Shown here one piece after another: positions 8,508 through 16,482 of a stretch of DNA of 64,000 nucleotides. Position numbers and translations under genes: made by a program. The notes beneath the pieces are model-generated. The model had not been told where the DNA came from and searched no databases. It worked only from the letters and a program-made list of their open reading frames with translations. The DNA comes from Planctomycetota bacterium (GTDB lineage Bacteria; Planctomycetota; PLA2), in the NCBI GenBank assembly GCA_021776785.1, contig JAJFFF010000023.1, positions 62,001 through 126,000 of the forward strand, given 5' to 3'. Positions within the stretch are counted from its first letter, which is position 1, and each line of letters opens with the position of its first letter.

Positions 8508-9815
8508 ATGGTTGAACGTCTGTTACCCCTCGGTGATAATCCCCGCTTGTCATCCAAACAGCTATTTCGCTCCTGGGACCAGAGTCCTGGATTTCGCGTC
8601 CATTTGCATCGGACGCGCTCCTTTAAGACGATCAGTGCGCGGCTCGTGTTTCACGCGCCGTTAGACGCGGGCAGCGCGGCGCGCGCGCTCGTGCCACGAC
8701 TGCTCGGTCGCGGCACGCGCAAGCATCCGTCGCTGCGCGATCTCCAGGTGGCGCTGGATCGCCATTTCGGTGCCTCGCTCCGCGGCGGGTCGCGCAAGAT
8801 CGGCGAACGCCATCTCGTTCAGTGTTCCGCAAGTTGGATCAACGATGCGTTGGCGGGATCGGATCTCACAGCCACGATGGGTGACTTTTGGGCCGCGTGG
8901 TTGCACGATCCTTTGCCGGACGACGATGGCCTGGCGTTTCGTGAGGACTTGTTTGAGTCCGAACGCAAAGTGTTGTCCGACGATGCCGCCGCGATCTTTG
9001 ACGACAAGGTCCAGTACGCGCGTCACAAACTGCTTCAGCTCATGTGCAAGAGCGAGCCGTACGCGCGCCCGTCCATCGGCCACAAACAAGAGATCGATTC
9101 GCTCACGCGCGACGATGTGCGCGGCGCGTGGCAAGCGATGGTGGGGCACGCGCCCGCCGATCTGTTTTTGGTCGGCAACCTGACCGTGGCGCAGGCGCGC
9201 CGGTTTGCGAAGCGACTGGCGCTGCACGATCGTTCGTCGATCGCGCGCCTACCCAAGACGACGCATCAAAAAGCGGGGCGCGTGCGGACGCGGCGCGAGT
9301 CGCAAGACATCACCCAAGCGAACTTGGAGATGGGCTTTCGCACCTCGGTTCGGATGGGGCAAAAGCAGATGCCGGCCTATGTGTTGATGAACGCGGTGTT
9401 TGGCGGCACGCCCGTCAGCAAGCTCTTCAAACATGTTCGCGAGGAACATTCGCTTTGCTATTCGGTGCACTCCGCCGCCGAACGAACCAAGGGGCTCTTG
9501 TTTGTTCACGCCGGCATCGAGGAGCAAAACTACGCCAAAGCGCGCCGCTTGATCCTCAAGCAACTGGACGATCTCAAGGCCGGCAAGATGCAAAAGGAAT
9601 TCGTGGAGATGGCGCGCGGCATGATCGTGAGCAGCCTGCGCGCGCTCCCGGACTCCGCGGGCGGCATCATTGATTTCGCGCTGGAGCGTCTGATTGCGGG
9701 TGCGCCAGCCGACCTGGATGGGCTCGTCGACGACTTGTCCGCGGTCACCCAGAAGCAAATAGCGCGCGCCGCCCAAACCGTTGAACTCGATTCCGTCTTT
9801 TTGTTGAGGAGCTGA
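8508..9815 (+). CDS. M16-family peptidase homologue without zinc site (YmfF-like)
   Basis: 435 aa from ATG 8508. The fold signature is that of an M16 (pitrilysin-type) half: two alpha/beta repeats, with LEMGFRTSVRMG and SKLFKHVREEHSLCYSVHSAAERTKGLLFVHAGI in the C-terminal half. The inverted zinc motif HxxEH is missing from the N-terminal half, where the corresponding segment reads ARALVPRLLGRGT. It is therefore expected to be the catalytically inactive partner of the HxxEH protein encoded 2 bases downstream, an arrangement also found for the ymfF-ymfH pair of Bacilli. No signal peptide is seen, so both probably act in the cytosol. Confidence 0.85.
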   Translation: MVERLLPLGDNPRLSSKQLFRSWDQSPGFRVHLHRTRSFKTISARLVFHAPLDAGSAARALVPRLLGRGTRKHPSLRDLQVALDRHFGASLRGGSRKIGERHLVQCSASWINDALAGSDLTATMGDFWAAWLHDPLPDDDGLAFREDLFESERKVLSDDAAAIFDDKVQYARHKLLQLMCKSEPYARPSIGHKQEIDSLTRDDVRGAWQAMVGHAPADLFLVGNLTVAQARRFAKRLALHDRSSIARLPKTTHQKAGRVRTRRESQDITQANLEMGFRTSVRMGQKQMPAYVLMNAVFGGTPVSKLFKHVREEHSLCYSVHSAAERTKGLLFVHAGIEEQNYAKARRLILKQLDDLKAGKMQKEFVEMARGMIVSSLRALPDSAGGIIDFALERLIAGAPADLDGLVDDLSAVTQKQIARAAQTVELDSVFLLRS

Positions 9816-9817
9816 CC

Positions 9818-11107
9818 GTGCAAGACACCATGGTGATTACGGACCCGGTCCTCGACGAACAGATTCACAAGCGCGTCCTGCCTTCCGGACTCACGGTTTA
9901 CGTCGTCCGCAAGAAGGGTTTTTCCAAGTCCTACGCCACGATCGCGACGCGCTACGGCTCCATCGACACGGCACTTCCCACGCATGCCAAGAGCGAGACG
10001 TTGCCCGACGGCATCGCGCATTTTTTGGAGCACAAAGTGTTCGCGACGCCGGACGGCGACGCGTTCGACCTGTTCGCCGCGCGCGGAGCATCGGCCAACG
10101 CCTTCACGTCGTTTTCCTCGACGCGCTACCTGTTTTCGACGAGCACCCACTACGTCGAAAACCTCCGCATTCTGTTGGAGATGGTGTTCTCGCTCTACGT
10201 GACGCCCGACAACGTCGAGAAAGAGAAGGGCATCATTGAGCGCGAGATCGCGATGTACGACGACGATCCGGACTGGCGGATTTACTTCGGCGCGTTGCAG
10301 GCGATGTACCACACGCATCCGGTCTCGATCGATATCGCCGGCACGGGCAAGACGATTGGCGTCATCACGTCGGACCTCTTGGAGCGCGTGCACAGCGCGT
10401 TCTACCACCCTAAGGTCATGGCGCTCGCGGTCGTGTCACCCGAGCCCGTGAACAAAACCATGCGTGCTGTGGAGCGCTATGTCGCGTCCCTCCGTTTCGG
10501 AAAGGGTCCCGGCAAGCGCCGGATCGACGCCGACGAGCCGCGGGAGGCGCGCACCGCGATGCTCACGCAGCGACTCCCGGTTGCGCGTCCGCGCTTTTTG
10601 GCCGCGTACAAGGACAAGCCCACTGGAGGCGGCCGCAAGCAGCTCAAACGCGAACTGGCGGCCGGCGTCGTGCTCGACTGCTTGTTTGGTTCGGCCGGTT
10701 CGATCTATCTTCCGCTCTACGAGTCGGGTTTGGTGGACGCGCGCTTCTCGGGTTCCTACACAGCCGACGCGACGTACTCGTTCGCGATGGTGGGGGGCGA
10801 GACCGACAACATCACAAAACTGCGTCGCGAGTACGAGAAACGCCTGACGGCGGCTTGCGAAGCCGGCATCGCCGCCGACGAGTTTGAGCGCGTTCGCAAC
10901 AAGGAGGTCGGCGCATACGCCCGCGCGTTCAATTCACCGCAACGCATCGCGCACATGCTTGTTGATCACCATCTGCGCGGCACGTCGCTGATCGACTATC
11001 GCGACACGCTGTTGGGACTCACGCTTCGCGACGTGAACAAGTGCCTGCGCGAGCTGTTCTTAGACGAAGCGCGTTCGTACTCGATCATCAAGCCGCAAAA
11101 GAAGTAA
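9818..11107 (+). CDS. M16-family zinc metallopeptidase (YmfH-like)
   Basis: 429 aa from GTG 9818, preceded by a good ribosome site (gaggag, 9806-9811). The catalytic inverted zinc motif is present as HFLEH (H68, E71, H72), with the third ligand region in KGIIEREIAMYDDDPDW about 70 residues later. The C-terminal half carries SYTADATYSFAMVGGET and the LxxxFNSPxRIA-like segment. Substrates of such stand-alone bacterial pairs are mostly unknown; peptide turnover or maturation of a ribosomal peptide are the known possibilities. The spacing of 2 bases from the inactive paralogue indicates a stoichiometric pair. Confidence 0.9.
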   Translation: MQDTMVITDPVLDEQIHKRVLPSGLTVYVVRKKGFSKSYATIATRYGSIDTALPTHAKSETLPDGIAHFLEHKVFATPDGDAFDLFAARGASANAFTSFSSTRYLFSTSTHYVENLRILLEMVFSLYVTPDNVEKEKGIIEREIAMYDDDPDWRIYFGALQAMYHTHPVSIDIAGTGKTIGVITSDLLERVHSAFYHPKVMALAVVSPEPVNKTMRAVERYVASLRFGKGPGKRRIDADEPREARTAMLTQRLPVARPRFLAAYKDKPTGGGRKQLKRELAAGVVLDCLFGSAGSIYLPLYESGLVDARFSGSYTADATYSFAMVGGETDNITKLRREYEKRLTAACEAGIAADEFERVRNKEVGAYARAFNSPQRIAHMLVDHHLRGTSLIDYRDTLLGLTLRDVNKCLRELFLDEARSYSIIKPQKK

Positions 11108-11155
11108 CGGTCGCGTGCGGTGAACGGCCGCAGGCAGGTCGTTTCGCGACTGAGT

Positions 11156-12037
11156 CTAGCGTGACGCGTCGGCCGCACGAAACGTTGCGAGCACCTGATC
11201 TTGGGTCGTCCATGTGATGTCGAAGCGTTTAAACCACGTCGATTGACGGCGGACCAAGCGCACCGTGTTGCGTTCGATCAACCGGCGCGCTTCGGCTTCG
11301 TCGTGCTCGCCGGCAAGCATCGCGACGATTTCCTTGTAGCCGACGCCCTGCCCGGCGGTGTCCCCGAGCGTCAGCCCGGCGACCTCTTCGACGAGCCCGT
11401 CGCGAAACATCTCGTCGATCCGCGCGCGGATGCGGGCGCGCAGGTGCTCGCGGTCGGCCTGCAATCCGACGAGGACGGCGTCGTAGCGGTCCGGCCCATC
11501 AAACTGTGTCTGCAAAGCCGAAAGCGGCGTTCCTGTGGTGCGCCACACTTCCAGCGCGCGCGTAATGCGACGCCGGTCGTTGGGGTGCAATTTTTTGGCG
11601 GTTGTCGGATCCACTTCCGTGAGCCGCCCATGCAGGTCCGGCGCCGGAATCTCCGCCAAGGTCGCGCGGTACGCGGGGTCGCGCGGCGCTCCCTCAAACA
11701 CGCCCTTCAAGAGCCCCATCAGATAGAGGCCGGTGCCGCCGACGATCAAGGCGCGCTTGCCGCGGGCGTGAATGTCGGCGATCGCCGCGTCCGCCTGTTC
11801 GATGTAGCGCGCTAGGTCGAAACGATCGGTCGGGTCGAGCAAATCGATCAGGTGGTGCCGCACACCGCCTTGATCGCGCGGTTTGTCCGTGCCGATGTCC
11901 ATGCCGCGATAAAGCAGCATCGAGTCCAGCGACACGATCTCCGCATCGAGCACGGGCGCGACTTCGATGGCGCATGCGGTCTTGCCGCTCGCGGTCGGGC
12001 CGACGAGAACGAAGATGGCGGGCACGGGTGTGTACAT
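11156..12037 (-). CDS. miaA: tRNA dimethylallyltransferase
   Basis: MiaA transfers an isopentenyl group to A37 of tRNAs that read UNN codons. 293 aa from ATG 12037, matching the family. Visible blocks: P-loop LVGPTASGKTACAIE (about 9-23), SLDSMLLYRGMDIGT, RHHLIDLLDPTDRFDLARY, IVGGTGLYLMGLL, DRRRITRALEV, and the C-terminal GQGVGYKEIV. The frame is open 46 codons further upstream, but that part overlaps nadD antisense and lacks family similarity. The start codon is separated from the divergent nadD start by only 9 bases. Confidence 0.95.
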   Translation of the reverse strand: MYTPVPAIFVLVGPTASGKTACAIEVAPVLDAEIVSLDSMLLYRGMDIGTDKPRDQGGVRHHLIDLLDPTDRFDLARYIEQADAAIADIHARGKRALIVGGTGLYLMGLLKGVFEGAPRDPAYRATLAEIPAPDLHGRLTEVDPTTAKKLHPNDRRRITRALEVWRTTGTPLSALQTQFDGPDRYDAVLVGLQADREHLRARIRARIDEMFRDGLVEEVAGLTLGDTAGQGVGYKEIVAMLAGEHDEAEARRLIERNTVRLVRRQSTWFKRFDITWTTQDQVLATFRAADASR

Positions 12038-12046
12038 TACACGGGC

Positions 12047-12640
12047 ATGCGTATCGGACTCTACGGGGGCTCGTTTGATCCCATTCACCACGGGCATGTC
12101 CGCGCGGCGCGCGCGGTGCAAGTGGCGCGTGGGTTGGCCGAAGTTCGTCTTCTCCCCGCCGCGCAGGCGCCGCACAAACGCGGCGCCATCGCCTCTTTTG
12201 AGGATCGTGTCGCGATGGCGCGGCTCGCTGTGGCCGACGGGCCGGGGCTGACGGTCAGCACGATCGAGGGGGAGCGCGAGGGCCCGTCCTATACGTTCGA
12301 GACGGTGCGCGCGCTGGCCGCAGCCGAGCCGGCGGTCTCGTGGGAGCTTTTGGCCGGCGCCGACATGATCGCGGATATGCCCCGGTGGTATCGCGCCAAG
12401 GAGCTCGTGGACGCGGTCCAGGTGGTGGGGTTTGGTCGCCCGGGGGCCGATGCGACGGCCGCCCGCGGGGTCTTTGCCGCGGCATTTGGGGCCGCCGCCC
12501 TCGTTTGGGTCGATGTCGAGCCGTTTCCGGCCTCGTCCTCGGGGATCCGCGCCGCTCTGGCTCGGGGGGATGACCCGTCCGAACTCCTTTCGCCGGCTGT
12601 TTTTACATACGTCTTGTCAAAACAGCTATACGGGGGTTGA
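12047..12640 (+). CDS. nadD: Nicotinate-nucleotide adenylyltransferase
   Basis: NadD makes nicotinate adenine dinucleotide from NaMN and ATP in NAD synthesis. 197 aa. The nucleotidyltransferase signature GGSFDPIHHGHV sits at residues 7-18, followed by LPAAQAPHKR, LLAGADMIADMPRWYRAKEL, VGFGRPG, and a C-terminal ASSSGIRAAL in place of the usual ISSTxIR. ATG 12047 is the only start compatible with the family N-terminus. The promoter must lie within or antisense to miaA, since only 9 bases separate the two start codons. Confidence 0.94.
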   Translation: MRIGLYGGSFDPIHHGHVRAARAVQVARGLAEVRLLPAAQAPHKRGAIASFEDRVAMARLAVADGPGLTVSTIEGEREGPSYTFETVRALAAAEPAVSWELLAGADMIADMPRWYRAKELVDAVQVVGFGRPGADATAARGVFAAAFGAAALVWVDVEPFPASSSGIRAALARGDDPSELLSPAVFTYVLSKQLYGG

Positions 12641-12666
12641 CCCGCGACCGTCCGCCCGGGTAAAAC
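12637..12666 (+). promoter_or_regulatory. Candidate sigma-70-type promoter for the small lipoprotein gene
   Basis: A TTGACC hexamer (12637-12642) overlapping the nadD stop and TAAAAC (12661-12666) are separated by 18 bases. The -10 match is only moderate. It would give a leader of about 130 bases before the gene at 12808. Confidence 0.35.
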
Positions 12667-12807
12667 TCGTGCTTCGCGGAGGAAGTCCGCATGGTTAGGC
12701 TGCGGCACGTTTTCTGGGGGCTAGATCCCTCGTGGGCGGGCCGGAGTCAAAAAACGGACAAAACGGACTTGGTTCCGTGGGCAACAAGAGCTGGAGGACA
12801 TCGAGAG

Positions 12808-13080
12808 ATGCGCAAATTCATCGCAGTCACAGTACTGTGCAGCTTGTTCATGGTCGGCGGATGCCGTGGCATCTATTCGACGATGTGGCAGGGTCCGAAG
12901 TGGATCGACGGTAAAGTACTGAACATGTACACCGGCAATGGTCACTACAACGGCAAGCAGCGCTGGGACAACTTCACGCGCAACATTCAGATGATTCAAA
13001 ACTTCGCGGACATTCACTTGTTCAACTATGACATCCGCGATCCCTACGTGAACTCGCCGTTCTTCGGCGACCCGCGTTAG
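12808..13080 (+). CDS. Small predicted lipoprotein of unknown function
   Basis: 90 aa. The N-terminus is a lipoprotein signal: MRKFIAVTVLCSLFMVGGC, with lipobox VGGC and Cys at residue 19. The mature 70 residues are rich in Asn, Tyr, Phe and Trp (GPKWIDGKVLNMYTGNGHY, then FADIHLFNYDIRDPY), with no family I know. A strong Shine-Dalgarno (ggagga, 12793-12798) precedes the ATG by 9 bases, so it is probably well expressed. It stands alone between nadD and a terminator at 13187-13215. Confidence 0.75.
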   Translation: MRKFIAVTVLCSLFMVGGCRGIYSTMWQGPKWIDGKVLNMYTGNGHYNGKQRWDNFTRNIQMIQNFADIHLFNYDIRDPYVNSPFFGDPR

Positions 13081-13186
13081 GTTCTCATCTGATTTTGCGA
13101 CCGACCGCAACGGCGCCGGTTCATGGGGCCCGTGTTCTATCGGGAACGCAGTTGATGATCGGTTGACCTTTCCGACTTGGATATCG

Positions 13187-13215
13187 GCGGGGAGTCTTGC
13201 ACTCCCCGCTTTTTT
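13187..13215 (+). terminator. Rho-independent terminator after the lipoprotein gene
   Basis: Perfect 9-bp stem gcggggagt / actccccgc (13187-13195 and 13201-13209) with a 5-base loop, followed by six T (13210-13215). It sits 106 bases after the lipoprotein stop and just 10 bases before the mqnA start, so mqnA either has a promoter overlapping it or depends on readthrough. Confidence 0.85.
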
Positions 13216-13224
13216 CGTTTTGTC

Positions 13225-13920
13225 ATGCGTTTCGGCGCCGTTGCGTACTTAAACGCTCGCCCCTTGATCGAGGGCCTTGACCCCTTGGTCCTCGATACGC
13301 CGTCACGCCTGGTGACGCGATTTGAGCGTGGCGAGATGGACGTCGCTCTTTTGCCCGTCGCCGCCGGCGAAGCCGCTGGTCTGACCCGCGTCGGTTCGTT
13401 GGGCGTGACCGCGGACGGCGATGTCGAAAGCGTGCTGCTTTTTCTCCGCTGTCCCATCGATGCCGTGACGACGGTCGCGCTCGACCCCGCCTCGCGCACG
13501 TCGCGCGTGCTGGCGCAGATCATTTTGCGTGAGCAGTTTGGTCGCGCGATCGAAATCACCGAAGCGCCCGCCGACGCCGAACTTGTGATTGGCGACCCCG
13601 CGCTGCGCCGCGCGCATGGCGAACATGGCGCGACCTCCACGGTGGACCTCGCGGGAACGTGGCGCGCCTGGACCGGCCTACCGTTTGTGTTCGCTGCTTG
13701 GTACGGCGACCCTGCTGCCGCGCCGCTCCTGGACGAGGCGTACCGTCGCGGGGACGAGCGGATCGATGTCTATGCGGGCGAGGCGGCGCCTGACGTCGGT
13801 TTGCCCGTCGCCGCGTTGGCGCGCTACCTCCGCACGTGTATCCGGTATCGCATCGGTCCGCGCGAGGAGCAGGGGTTGGCCCGGTTCCTCGAAGCCGGGC
13901 GACGCTTGGACCTGCTGTAG
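13225..13920 (+). CDS. mqnA: Chorismate dehydratase MqnA (futalosine menaquinone pathway)
   Basis: MqnA converts chorismate to 3-enolpyruvylbenzoate, the first committed step of the futalosine route to menaquinone. 231 aa, with periplasmic-binding-protein-like fold. Supporting blocks are the N-terminal RFGAVAYLNARPLIEGL, the substrate loop region LLPVAAGEAAGL (the family usually has DVALIPS here), ELVIGDPALR, and WRAWTGLPFVFAAW, which is characteristic. It is a little shorter than the usual 270. It is followed 12 bases later by serS. Together with menG, ubiX and ubiA at 517-3393 this indicates that the organism makes menaquinone by the futalosine route. Confidence 0.85.
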   Translation: MRFGAVAYLNARPLIEGLDPLVLDTPSRLVTRFERGEMDVALLPVAAGEAAGLTRVGSLGVTADGDVESVLLFLRCPIDAVTTVALDPASRTSRVLAQIILREQFGRAIEITEAPADAELVIGDPALRRAHGEHGATSTVDLAGTWRAWTGLPFVFAAWYGDPAAAPLLDEAYRRGDERIDVYAGEAAPDVGLPVAALARYLRTCIRYRIGPREEQGLARFLEAGRRLDLL

Positions 13921-13932
13921 AATCCCTCCGTC

Positions 13933-15210
13933 ATGTTGGATCTGCGCTTTATTCGCGAGAACGCCGACGAGGTGCGCCGCCGCTCGCTCACCGACCGCGG
14001 TGTTGCTGTCGATCTCGACCGATTGCTCGAACTCGATCGTGAGGTATTGGAGCTGCGCCAGGCGCGCGACGAGGCGCGCGCGGAGCAAAAGCGAACGGCT
14101 AAGACCGTGCCGTCTTTGAGCGGCGACGCGAAACAGGAGGCGATCCGGCGCGGCAAAGAGATCGGGCAGAGCATCAAGCCGATGGGCGAACGTCTGTCCG
14201 GCTTGGAAGCCGAGTTGCGCGAGCTCCACCTCCAGGTTCCGAACCTGTTGGATCCCGACGTCCCGGCCGGCCTGACCGAAGCCGATAACGCGTTGGTGCG
14301 CGCCGTCGGGGACAAGCCCACGTTTGACTTCAAGCCGAAAGAACACATCGACCTCGCCAACGATCTGGGGCTGGTCGACATGAAGCGCGCGGCGCGCGTG
14401 GCCGGAAGCCGAACGTATTTCCTGCGCGGCGATTTGTTGATGCTCGAGATGGCCGTGCTGCGCTACGCACTCGATCTCGTGATCGCGCGCGGGTACATCC
14501 CGCACGCCCCGCCGCTCATCGTGAATCACGACGCGATGGAAGGCACCGGGTATCTACCGATCGGTGCGGACCAGGCCTATCAGTGCACGCGTGAGGACGG
14601 CTGGCTCATCGGAACGTCCGAGGTTCCGATCACGTCGATTCACGCGGGCGAGATCTTGGACGGCAAGAAACTCCCGCTGCGCTACGCCGGGTACTCGCCG
14701 TGTTTTCGCCGCGAAGCAGGCGCCGCGGGCAAGGACACGCGTGGGCTCTACCGCGTGCATCAGTTCATGAAGGTCGAACAGGTCATCATTGGCCCTAACG
14801 ACCCCGCCATCAGCCGTGAGTTTCACGAAGAAATTTTGACCAACGCCGAAGATGTCTTGAAGGCGTTGCAGTTGCCCTACCGGGTGATGGCGCTGTGCGG
14901 CGGCGACATCGGTCGTTCCGCGGCGTTTACCTACGACATCGAAACGTGGATGCCGGGCCGCGGCAGCTATGGCGAAACGCACTCCGCCAGCCGGTACTAC
15001 GAGTACCAGGCGCGCCGCCTGGGGATGCGCTACCGCGGCGAAGGCAACAAGGCGACGCTCTGCCACACGCTCAACAACACGGTCATCGCATCGCCGCGCG
15101 TTCTCGTCGCGATTCTTGAGAACTACCAGCTCGCGGACGGGTCCGTACGCGTCCCCGAGGTGTTGGTCCCCGCAATGGGCAAAGATCGCCTCGAGCCGAT
15201 CGCGCCCTAG
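13933..15210 (+). CDS. serS: Seryl-tRNA synthetase
   Basis: Class II aminoacyl-tRNA synthetase, 425 aa, charging tRNA-Ser (and tRNA-Sec where present). The N-terminal MLDLRFIRENADEVRRRS begins the tRNA-binding coiled coil (about residues 25-105). The catalytic domain has GTGYLPIGADQAYQ, TSEVPITSIHAGEIL, motif 2 as CFRREAGAAGKDTRGLYRVH, and motif 3 near the C-terminus (GEGNKATLCHTLNNTVIASPR). ATG 13933 matches the family start. It is probably cotranscribed with mqnA. Confidence 0.97.
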   Translation: MLDLRFIRENADEVRRRSLTDRGVAVDLDRLLELDREVLELRQARDEARAEQKRTAKTVPSLSGDAKQEAIRRGKEIGQSIKPMGERLSGLEAELRELHLQVPNLLDPDVPAGLTEADNALVRAVGDKPTFDFKPKEHIDLANDLGLVDMKRAARVAGSRTYFLRGDLLMLEMAVLRYALDLVIARGYIPHAPPLIVNHDAMEGTGYLPIGADQAYQCTREDGWLIGTSEVPITSIHAGEILDGKKLPLRYAGYSPCFRREAGAAGKDTRGLYRVHQFMKVEQVIIGPNDPAISREFHEEILTNAEDVLKALQLPYRVMALCGGDIGRSAAFTYDIETWMPGRGSYGETHSASRYYEYQARRLGMRYRGEGNKATLCHTLNNTVIASPRVLVAILENYQLADGSVRVPEVLVPAMGKDRLEPIAP

Positions 15211-15227
15211 CAACCCGTTGAAAGAGT
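15211..15227 (+). repeat. Diverged end of the CAGCCC-TTGAA repeat family, directly after serS
   Basis: Seventeen bases starting immediately after the serS stop codon resemble the terminal sequence of the intergenic element at 30378-30575 (about 14 of 17 positions). In both places the sequence abuts the stop codon of the preceding gene. The following 80 bases contain scattered similarity to the reverse of that element, but are too diverged to delimit. Confidence 0.4.
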
Positions 15228-15356
15228 CCTCGGGGGGCGACAGCCGGATCTCGAATCGCGCATCCTCGCCCTTACGAACAGCGGTTGATCGCGGAGCTCG
15301 AACAGGACTGATCGACCGGGACCGATCGACTGGGATGGCTCCCCCCTCAAACGGAA

Positions 15357-15386
15357 AAAGGGTGCGCTCCTAGGAACGCACCCTTT
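15357..15386 (-). terminator. Terminator, minus strand (weakly bidirectional)
   Basis: Ten-base stem aaagggtgcg / cgcaccctt t at 15357-15366 and 15377-15386 with a 10-base loop. Read on the minus strand it ends in a T run, as expected for the exported-protein gene whose stop is at 15411. On the plus strand only three T follow, so it may also weakly terminate serS. Confidence 0.75.
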
Positions 15387-15410
15387 CAAAGTGGTGGAGT
15401 AACTCTTTGT

Positions 15411-16136
15411 TTATGACAGTTTGTGTACGCAGCGGCTCATCGCGGCGCGACGCTTCATGCGGAAGCGCGCGGCGGCCTGCGGCGAACGACTGTCGACAGC
15501 GGTTGCGCGCATGGCGGCTTCCTGGGCGTTCCAGAGGTCATCGCCCAAGCCCAACTCTTCGCCCTTCGACGAGAGGTCACGCTTGATTTTTGCGACAACG
15601 CTCGCATAGGCGTCCTGCGCCTTTTCGATCGTGGCCTTGTCGCCACTCAGCTTCGCTTGCGCGAGTGCATCGCGGGCGGCAGCGGCTTGGCCATGGGCCT
15701 TGCCGTGGTCGCTCTTCGTCACGTGGGACATCCACGCGGAGAAGTTCGCATCGTCGATCTTGTTGCGCTCGGTCGAGCTCAACTGCTTCCAGGAACCTTC
15801 GACGGAAGTTAGGCGGTTCCAGGCTCCCTTGGAGAAGTCCTGATTGCCACTGACCTTACGGACCTGCGGGCCCGCTTCCGCGCGCTTGTACACCGCACGT
15901 ACTTTGTCGGCTTTCTCCGGCGTCGCATCACTAATGATGATGCTCCCGTCGGCGAACTCCACTTTGTATGCGCCCTTTTCTTCCTCCTTGACGCTCTGCT
16001 GAACGTCACCCAAGTGAACGCTTTCGGCTTTGGAGAAAAGCTCCTTCGCCTTCTGGGCCCACTCGGATTGGTTGTTGTCTTCGGCTTGTGCGACCAGACC
16101 CAAGAGGGCGGTCGTCATCATGATTCGCATCCACAT
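15411..16136 (-). CDS. Exported protein of unknown function, next to the T2SS operon
   Basis: 241 aa from ATG 16136. The N-terminus MWMRIMMTTALLGLVAQAED is a probable signal peptide. The mature protein is charged and helical, with EWAQKAKELFSKAESVHLGDVQQ, a strand pair around AYKVEFADGSIIISDATPEKA, and an Ala/Lys-rich coiled section (GQAAAARDALAQAKLSGDKA). I find no recognised domain. An alternative ATG at 16163 lacks a ribosome site, while ggagga lies about 16 bases before 16136. It follows gspJ on the same strand after 346 bases and ends at a good terminator. It could be a T2SS substrate or accessory factor, but that is only positional inference. Confidence 0.6.
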   Translation of the reverse strand: MWMRIMMTTALLGLVAQAEDNNQSEWAQKAKELFSKAESVHLGDVQQSVKEEEKGAYKVEFADGSIIISDATPEKADKVRAVYKRAEAGPQVRKVSGNQDFSKGAWNRLTSVEGSWKQLSSTERNKIDDANFSAWMSHVTKSDHGKAHGQAAAARDALAQAKLSGDKATIEKAQDAYASVVAKIKRDLSSKGEELGLGDDLWNAQEAAMRATAVDSRSPQAAARFRMKRRAAMSRCVHKLS

Positions 16137-16482
16137 GCGGCCTGTATCGGAGTCCTCCGACATCAGTTGAGGGTTTGCGCCTTGCCTTTATCCAGTTTTG
16201 TGCGGATCAGGTCGAGCCACCCAAAATCACGCCCGGGGTCGAAATCGGCTTCAGATTTTGGGGCGGTTTCGGACGCCCGTTTCAGGCGAACCCGGCACGG
16301 CGGCGCAAGTGCTTACCGCCGCGCCGCTTGAGGCTGACGGCTCGTCTCCGGCGGCCGCTGGCGCGGGCCAGGAAGCGTTCGATGACAGACCGGTTCGAGG
16401 GCCGGCTCCCCGGGGCTGGCAGGCGCGGTGCGGGGCGAAATCGGGCGCCGGGCGGTGGGTGTGGACTCAATCGCCGGCGCGG
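16137..16482 (-). other. 346-base gap after gspJ, no convincing gene
   Basis: This is where gspK would be expected in a conventional order. The only minus-strand frame (16282-16470) is a short Arg-rich sequence without a prepilin N-terminus, which I do not accept as a gene. No terminator-like hairpin with T run is visible. It presumably carries the leader and promoter of the exported protein at 15411-16136. Confidence 0.5.

Noticed and set aside
16282..16470. Possible gspK in the gap after gspJ
   Set aside because: The only frame is short and Arg-rich, with no prepilin N-terminus; GspK should exceed 250 residues.
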